Shown: piece by piece, positions 59,543 to 64,000 of the stretch
How positions within the stretch are numbered: the first letter of the stretch is position 1
Layout of the letters: each line of letters opens with the position of its first letter
Source of the DNA: Rhizomys pruinosus
Lineage: Eukaryota; Chordata; Mammalia; Rodentia; Spalacidae
Direction: 5' to 3'
Assembly (NCBI GenBank): GCA_009823505.1
Contig: VZQC01005070.1
Coordinates: 1,592,357-1,656,356, forward strand
Length of the DNA stretch: 64,000 bases
Position numbers and translations under genes: made by a program
The notes under the pieces: generated by a model
The model's database searches: none
The model's input: only the letters and a program-made list of their open reading frames with translations
What the model was told of the DNA's origin: nothing

Positions 59543-59957
59543 CAGACAGGAGACTTTAGTAAGATGAGGTTTGAACATAATATGTTCAAATATGAACATA
59601 ATATGAATCAGCATACACTAAAAAAAGAATAAAAAAAAACAAAAATTAAAACCAAAACAAAACCCACTCCTCCTACCAACAACCAGGAAAACAATGAATG
59701 AGGAATAATTAGTTAAAATAAGGTTAATGAGAATCTCCTCAGAAAGTTAATGAGTCCATAAAATATGTTTTGCTAAAGTTGAACCTTCCAAACATGAAAG
59801 ATATGCAATTGTGCAATCACAAACCATGTCATAATAAATCTATATGCACTAACGCAAAGTTCTTTCATTGAGAAAAAAATGTATTTTAGAGTTGGACTAC
59901 TAAATCATATCCAACAGAATCTAAACTTTAATAGTGATTATCATGGGTCCATTTATT
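59543..59957. other. Unique, A-rich sequence
   Basis: No gene or repeat supported; A-rich at 59,618-59,665. A direct repeat around 'aacataatatg' lies near 59,573-59,606. Confidence 0.45.
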
Positions 59958-60055
59958 GACTGATTGAGATAGGGTCTCACTATATAGTCAGAGTTAGACC
60001 AAAACTTGAGATTCTCCTACCTCTATTCCTAAGTGCTGGAATTAAAAGTGCCTGC
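59958..60055 (-). mobile_element. B1-related fragment, old
   Basis: 'tgagatagggtctcactatatagtcag' then 'ctcctacctctattcctaagtgctggaattaaaagtgcc': an antisense B1-like order with the centre shortened. Confidence 0.65.
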
Positions 60056-61509
60056 AGTTTTATTCCTTCCACTTTAAATAAATTATTTTTACTATTTAAT
60101 ATGAATGTTGGTTCTTTAGAAGTTAATTCTACTTTAAGTAGACATTTCTGTGATTGTTTATCTTAAACCAAAAGAATCTCTTGTAAACAAACATGGGTCA
60201 CATTTCTTGAGCAAATGTTACAGTGCACATTTTAAATTCAGGAATAAGTATAGATTCTAAATTTCCTAGAAAGTGCTTAAGAAAGAGATAGAAATTATAA
60301 TGTGGTAATTCTTTTTAATCACAATAATTGAAGCGATTTGACCTGATACCTTAACTCTTGCTAGGTAGTATGTTATCAAGGAAAATATTACAATTAAAAT
60401 AATAAAATATAATTTTTGCTTCTTTTTGATTAATCAAAATGTGCTACCAAATTACCTTATGTTTAAAATAAATGTATCTAAATGTTGACTAATTGTAGAT
60501 TTGTAGGAGTTGTAGAAAATAATTAGTCTAAAACAATTGCAGACATTAACTAAACATTGTGTTCATACAAATATAAACAACTATATATTTGTGTATGCAG
60601 TGATCATGATTTTGAAAGACATTAAAGAAACTGCTTATGAATTCTAATGTTTTATGCTTGCATATACTAAGATTCTTCTCGTAAACTCTCTCTTAATACC
60701 CTTCTAAAGTTCACACATTCAGATACTTCCCTGAATGTTGACAAAACTGTTCACAAAAATCCCATAGCTTAAAACTACAGGGTGGGTGTACATGCATTAC
60801 TATGCAAAAAAACTTAAACCAAATATTTATATTTAAAAAAACACACCAAGAATCACAGTTTTGTTTCATGTGTGATACCTAAAATGGTAATAGGTTCATG
60901 TTTCTAAACTATGGGGTGAATTGTTTTAATCTACATGAATGTCCGATGTGCCCACATTTCTATAATTTGTAACTGGTTTTTCCTCTTATAAGTAAACACA
61001 TCCCAAATCGACAGAAGGCCAAAATATCTTGGAAAGGCAAGAGTGCTTCAACACCAGGGCTTTCTAATAAGAACAACTCTCAAAGAGAAAGGTTAAAGTG
61101 GTGCTCTGCACCGAGGTGGTGGCAATTTCCTGTTCTAACCTGAACAAAGCCCAATTTGGAAACCCCAAAAGCAGTCAGCAAAAGGTCTTGCTGAACACAA
61201 GGCAGTGCATAAATAGAAATGAAATACCTAGGAACCAGGCTCGTGGGGGACAAGCCAGGTTTTCTGTTGGTGGAACTCTAGCGAGATCCAAATATATTGC
61301 TGTATTTAAACATTGCACCACTCACTTATCCTATGTGAGATTATGATAAATGAATACATTCATCTGAACACCCAGGACTCTGACTCTCCTATCTATCAGA
61401 GGAGGGGGAAGATAAAAGAAAGAAAATAGGACAACTGCGTGTTGGCTGCAACCATCCGGGTGCTCTGTGTTCCGCTGAAACTACTCAAGTATTTACATTT
61501 ACTGGGGGC
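60056..61509. other. Unique, AT-rich then mixed sequence
   Basis: No gene recognised. An 82-codon plus frame (61,098-61,346) has no known domain and no clear splice sites that I could defend. Confidence 0.45.
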
Positions 61510-61775
61510 TACCTAATGTGCAACAACAACAATGACAACAACAAAAGTCCGGGTCAAAGAACTGACAGATAGAGTAAACTTCTGCCCCAAAGAGTAAACT
61601 TCTGCATTGAAAAATTTAAAAAAGACTGAGAAATAGATGAAACACATGTATGGCAGAATGCATGAACTCTGGTGGGGTTGGGGGCAAGGAAGGCAGAATG
61701 GGTCTAAATTTGATTAAGGAATGTATGAAAGGCACAAAACTTCAATAAAAAATCATAAAAAATTATTCAGTAGAT
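61510..61775 (+). mobile_element. L1 3' UTR end, 5'-truncated
   Basis: 'caacaacaacaatgacaac', 'aaagaactgacagatagag', 'tatggcagaatgcatgaac', a G-rich tract at 61,671-61,690, and 'cacaaaacttcaataaaaaatc'. It has the same module order as 1400-1690, and no coding part. Confidence 0.85.
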
Positions 61776-63238
61776 ATAGCCAGGGTTAAGGAAGAGGGAA
61801 GTATAATGTCTGCTTTAAATATATTTGTTAACTATGATAGTCCCGTAATTAATTACTTCTGCTAAGTTTCTGTCCACTCATTTATACGATATACATAAAA
61901 CAGGACCTTCCTCCATAGGGTCACACTGAATTAGATAGTACAGGCAAGAAATCTTACAACACTTCTCGTGACAGAATAACTACATGCCATGTTTAACTGT
62001 CAAAACTGTCGGTTTTCAAAGTGCTCTATTTCTTGGTTATAAATTTACTTACACTTTATTTTTCTTGCATTGGCTAATAAAGTAATTAACAATAAAGTTT
62101 TGTAGGAATGTGCCCATTTTGTCTGGTTCAAATGAATATTCTCAAAGCTACTCATTTACTTTTTATCTTTTCAAAAATTTTGTTTTTCTCTCTCATATTA
62201 CTTGTGCCTTCTTTTCCAGTATTTCTTTTATCAGTGATTACTTTTCTCTTAGAACTAAGCAAATGTTTCTTTTTCCAATTATATCTGTTTTCTATATATG
62301 TTCCTTAGTTTATTATATCTACCATTACATATATATATAAAATCTGAGTCTTCAGTTATTATTTCTGTATCTCTAAAACTCAGTATTTGTCTACCCATGT
62401 TCAGTTGTGCTACTGTTTTATCACAGACATTACACTCTTTATTTCTATTCATAGATATAATTGCCCTTTTTTTATTTGACACTGATTAAAAGACACAGGT
62501 TGACATTGCCCACCACGGTGGGCTGTTTTTAATGCAGTTTAATCTAAAATGTCTGACTTAGATCTATCTAAAGCTCATCTATGGGAACTTCTACATTAAT
62601 ATTATTATAAAGTTCAAATGGATTGATACCTTTATCATTATATAATGGCTAGCTCCCATAAGGACATTTGAAGTAATTAAAGTTTATTAAATATCCACTA
62701 TGCTTTATAGGAAATTTGCCCATTTCATGATTTCATCTGAATTACTGGGCATTTATGATGCTTTCCCTTGAGTATATGTGATATTTAGGATAGATAATAT
62801 TCTTTCCCACATTCCCAGTTTGGTAAAGTTTCACATTCTTTTTCAATATTGCTTGTTAGGGGTTTATCTATGACTTTGATAAAGCCTTTATCACTTATTT
62901 CCTATTTCTCTACTTTCTTTTCTTTCTTTCTCCCTAAGTTCTATGAATTTTGTTTATCTATCTTTTTGGAGGTTATTTTGGTAGAAACGTGGGTCACTGA
63001 TCTGAAAAAATAACTTGCCTTTATTTCTTACATATTCCTTAAATTATTCCTTATACATTCCTTATATTATGAGCATGTAAACTTGCAACTTTCCCTTTTA
63101 TCTGCATCTCCAAATCTGGAAATACTGTCTCTTCATAATCATTTATTTTCAAATATTTTCTTATTTCTCCTATTTTTCACTTATGTCTAGAAATGGGACC
63201 CATGTGTTAGTTTTAAAGGTGTAAATTTATTTACATGT
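61776..63238. other. Unique, AT-rich sequence
   Basis: T-rich, especially 62,100-63,060. Overlapping Phe/Leu/Ser-rich frames reflect composition. No gene or repeat supported. Confidence 0.45.
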
Positions 63239-63254
63239 CACAAGTCTTATTCTT

Positions 63255-63507
63255 TTTTTTAATTTTTAAAATTAATTTTATTTATTTCTGTATGTGTATG
63301 AATGTACTGTCTGCATGCAAGTTTGTGCACCCGTGTCATGCAATGCCGCGGAGGTCAGAAGAGGGTGTCGGATTCCCCTGGAACTGGAGTTCTCCTGGAA
63401 TTGGAGTTTCAGACGGTTCTCGGCTGCCATGTGGGTGCTGGGGATCGAACCCGGGTCCTCCGTAAGAGCGGTCGGTGCTCTTAACCGCTAGGTCATCTCT
63501 CCAGCCC
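63255..63507 (-). mobile_element. B2-type SINE (long form) with perfect 16-bp target-site duplication
   Basis: Near-consensus antisense B2 with B box (plus strand GGGGATCGAACCC) and the internal tandem block. CACAAGTCTTATTCTT flanks it at 63,239-63,254 and 63,508-63,523. This is the best-preserved SINE in the window. Confidence 0.95.
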
Positions 63508-63523
63508 CACAAGTCTTATTCTT

Positions 63524-63929
63524 ATTTAGGTTTCTGATTATTGTTGATTTCTAACCATAAAAATATAGTAGTCCAAGAATGAAGTTCAAGGATCTCCATC
63601 TTGATAGTTAAGAAGTTTTGTAGCTTTGCATAGAGTATATATTGCTGAGTGAACCCTTGAAAGCCACTCTGTTCTTAAAATCCTTGAATGTAATGTTCCA
63701 TAAAAATATACTAGGACATGGGGATTGACAGCGTTGCTCAAATTCTCCCATCCTCTGCAAGTATGTTTGGTCTAAATAGTAACTAAATAGACAAAAATAT
63801 GTAATTATGGGATTCCTCTTGCATTTCCCATAGCTATTATGATTTGCTCTTCTTATTCTGATTTCCCTCTTTGCCTGTCTTTTCCCTCTCATAACTTTGT
63901 TATTGGCATTTAGAATTTTTATTATATTT
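63524..63929. other. Unique, probably intronic sequence
   Basis: No gene or repeat supported. Confidence 0.45.
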
Positions 63930-64000
63930 GTTTTATTTATTTATTTATTTTTTTTACAACAAAAGAAATTTTATTTAAAAATATTTTTTACAGACATGGG
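63930..64000 (-). other. Possible 3' end of a retrocopy, cut by the window edge
   Basis: On the minus strand, an AATAAA-type signal ('aaataaaatttcttttg') lies about 14 bases before an A-rich run with AAAT units (63,930-63,957). This could be a processed-transcript or SINE/LINE tail, but too little sequence is visible to tell. Confidence 0.3.

Noticed and set aside
61098..61346. 82-codon frame as a possible alternative Tenm2 or novel exon
   Set aside because: Plus strand, opposite to Tenm2, and no recognisable domain or flanking splice sites.
63235..63491. Frames encoding Cys/His/Val-rich peptides such as MYCLHASLCTRVMQC, recurring at 21,221, 27,787, 32,660 and 55,590
   Set aside because: All are translations of antisense B2 SINEs, which explains their resemblance to one another.

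Overview
The window looks like intronic DNA of a muroid-type rodent. It is AT-rich, gene-poor and full of B1 SINEs, B2-type tRNA-derived SINEs and rodent L1 pieces, over an older layer of MIR, L2-like and L1M-like remnants and MaLR-like LTRs. No bacterial, viral or plasmid gene organisation is present. The species cannot be named from the sequence alone. The B2 elements carry a recurrent block of sequence I do not associate with the mouse consensus, so Mus itself seems unlikely (inference).

The only protein-coding gene I can support is Tenm2 (teneurin-2), on the minus strand. One internal exon of its cytoplasmic N-terminal domain lies at 47605-47880, with a canonical acceptor and donor. It is symmetric (276 nt, phase 1 at both ends). 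No other Tenm2 exon was recognised, so the rest is probably the very large introns of this gene. That is an inference for positions far from the exon.

Layout: 1-1690 is a 5'-inverted L1. 1.7-32.5 kb is intron with scattered SINEs, nested L1s and microsatellites. From about 32.5 kb to 44,125 the sequence quality drops, with single-base insertions and deletions even inside SINEs. 34.6-44,125 is a noisy second copy of 46.2-55,531, including the Tenm2 exon, a 5'-inverted L1 and neighbouring introns. Copy 1 stops exactly at the window's single N (44,126). 44,127-46,200 is a 2-kb piece found only between the copies. 55.5-64 kb is ordinary intron with a few SINEs, an LTR-like element and an L1 3' end.

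The main result is this roughly 9.4-kb duplication. Mosaic quality, excess length in copy 1, an N exactly at the boundary and a B1-B1 junction at the left end of copy 2 all favour a false duplication made by long-read gap filling over a real one. If it were real, it would be a partial Tenm2 exon duplication whose first copy lacks a usable splice acceptor. I found no convincing new biological system; the rest is retrotransposon archaeology.
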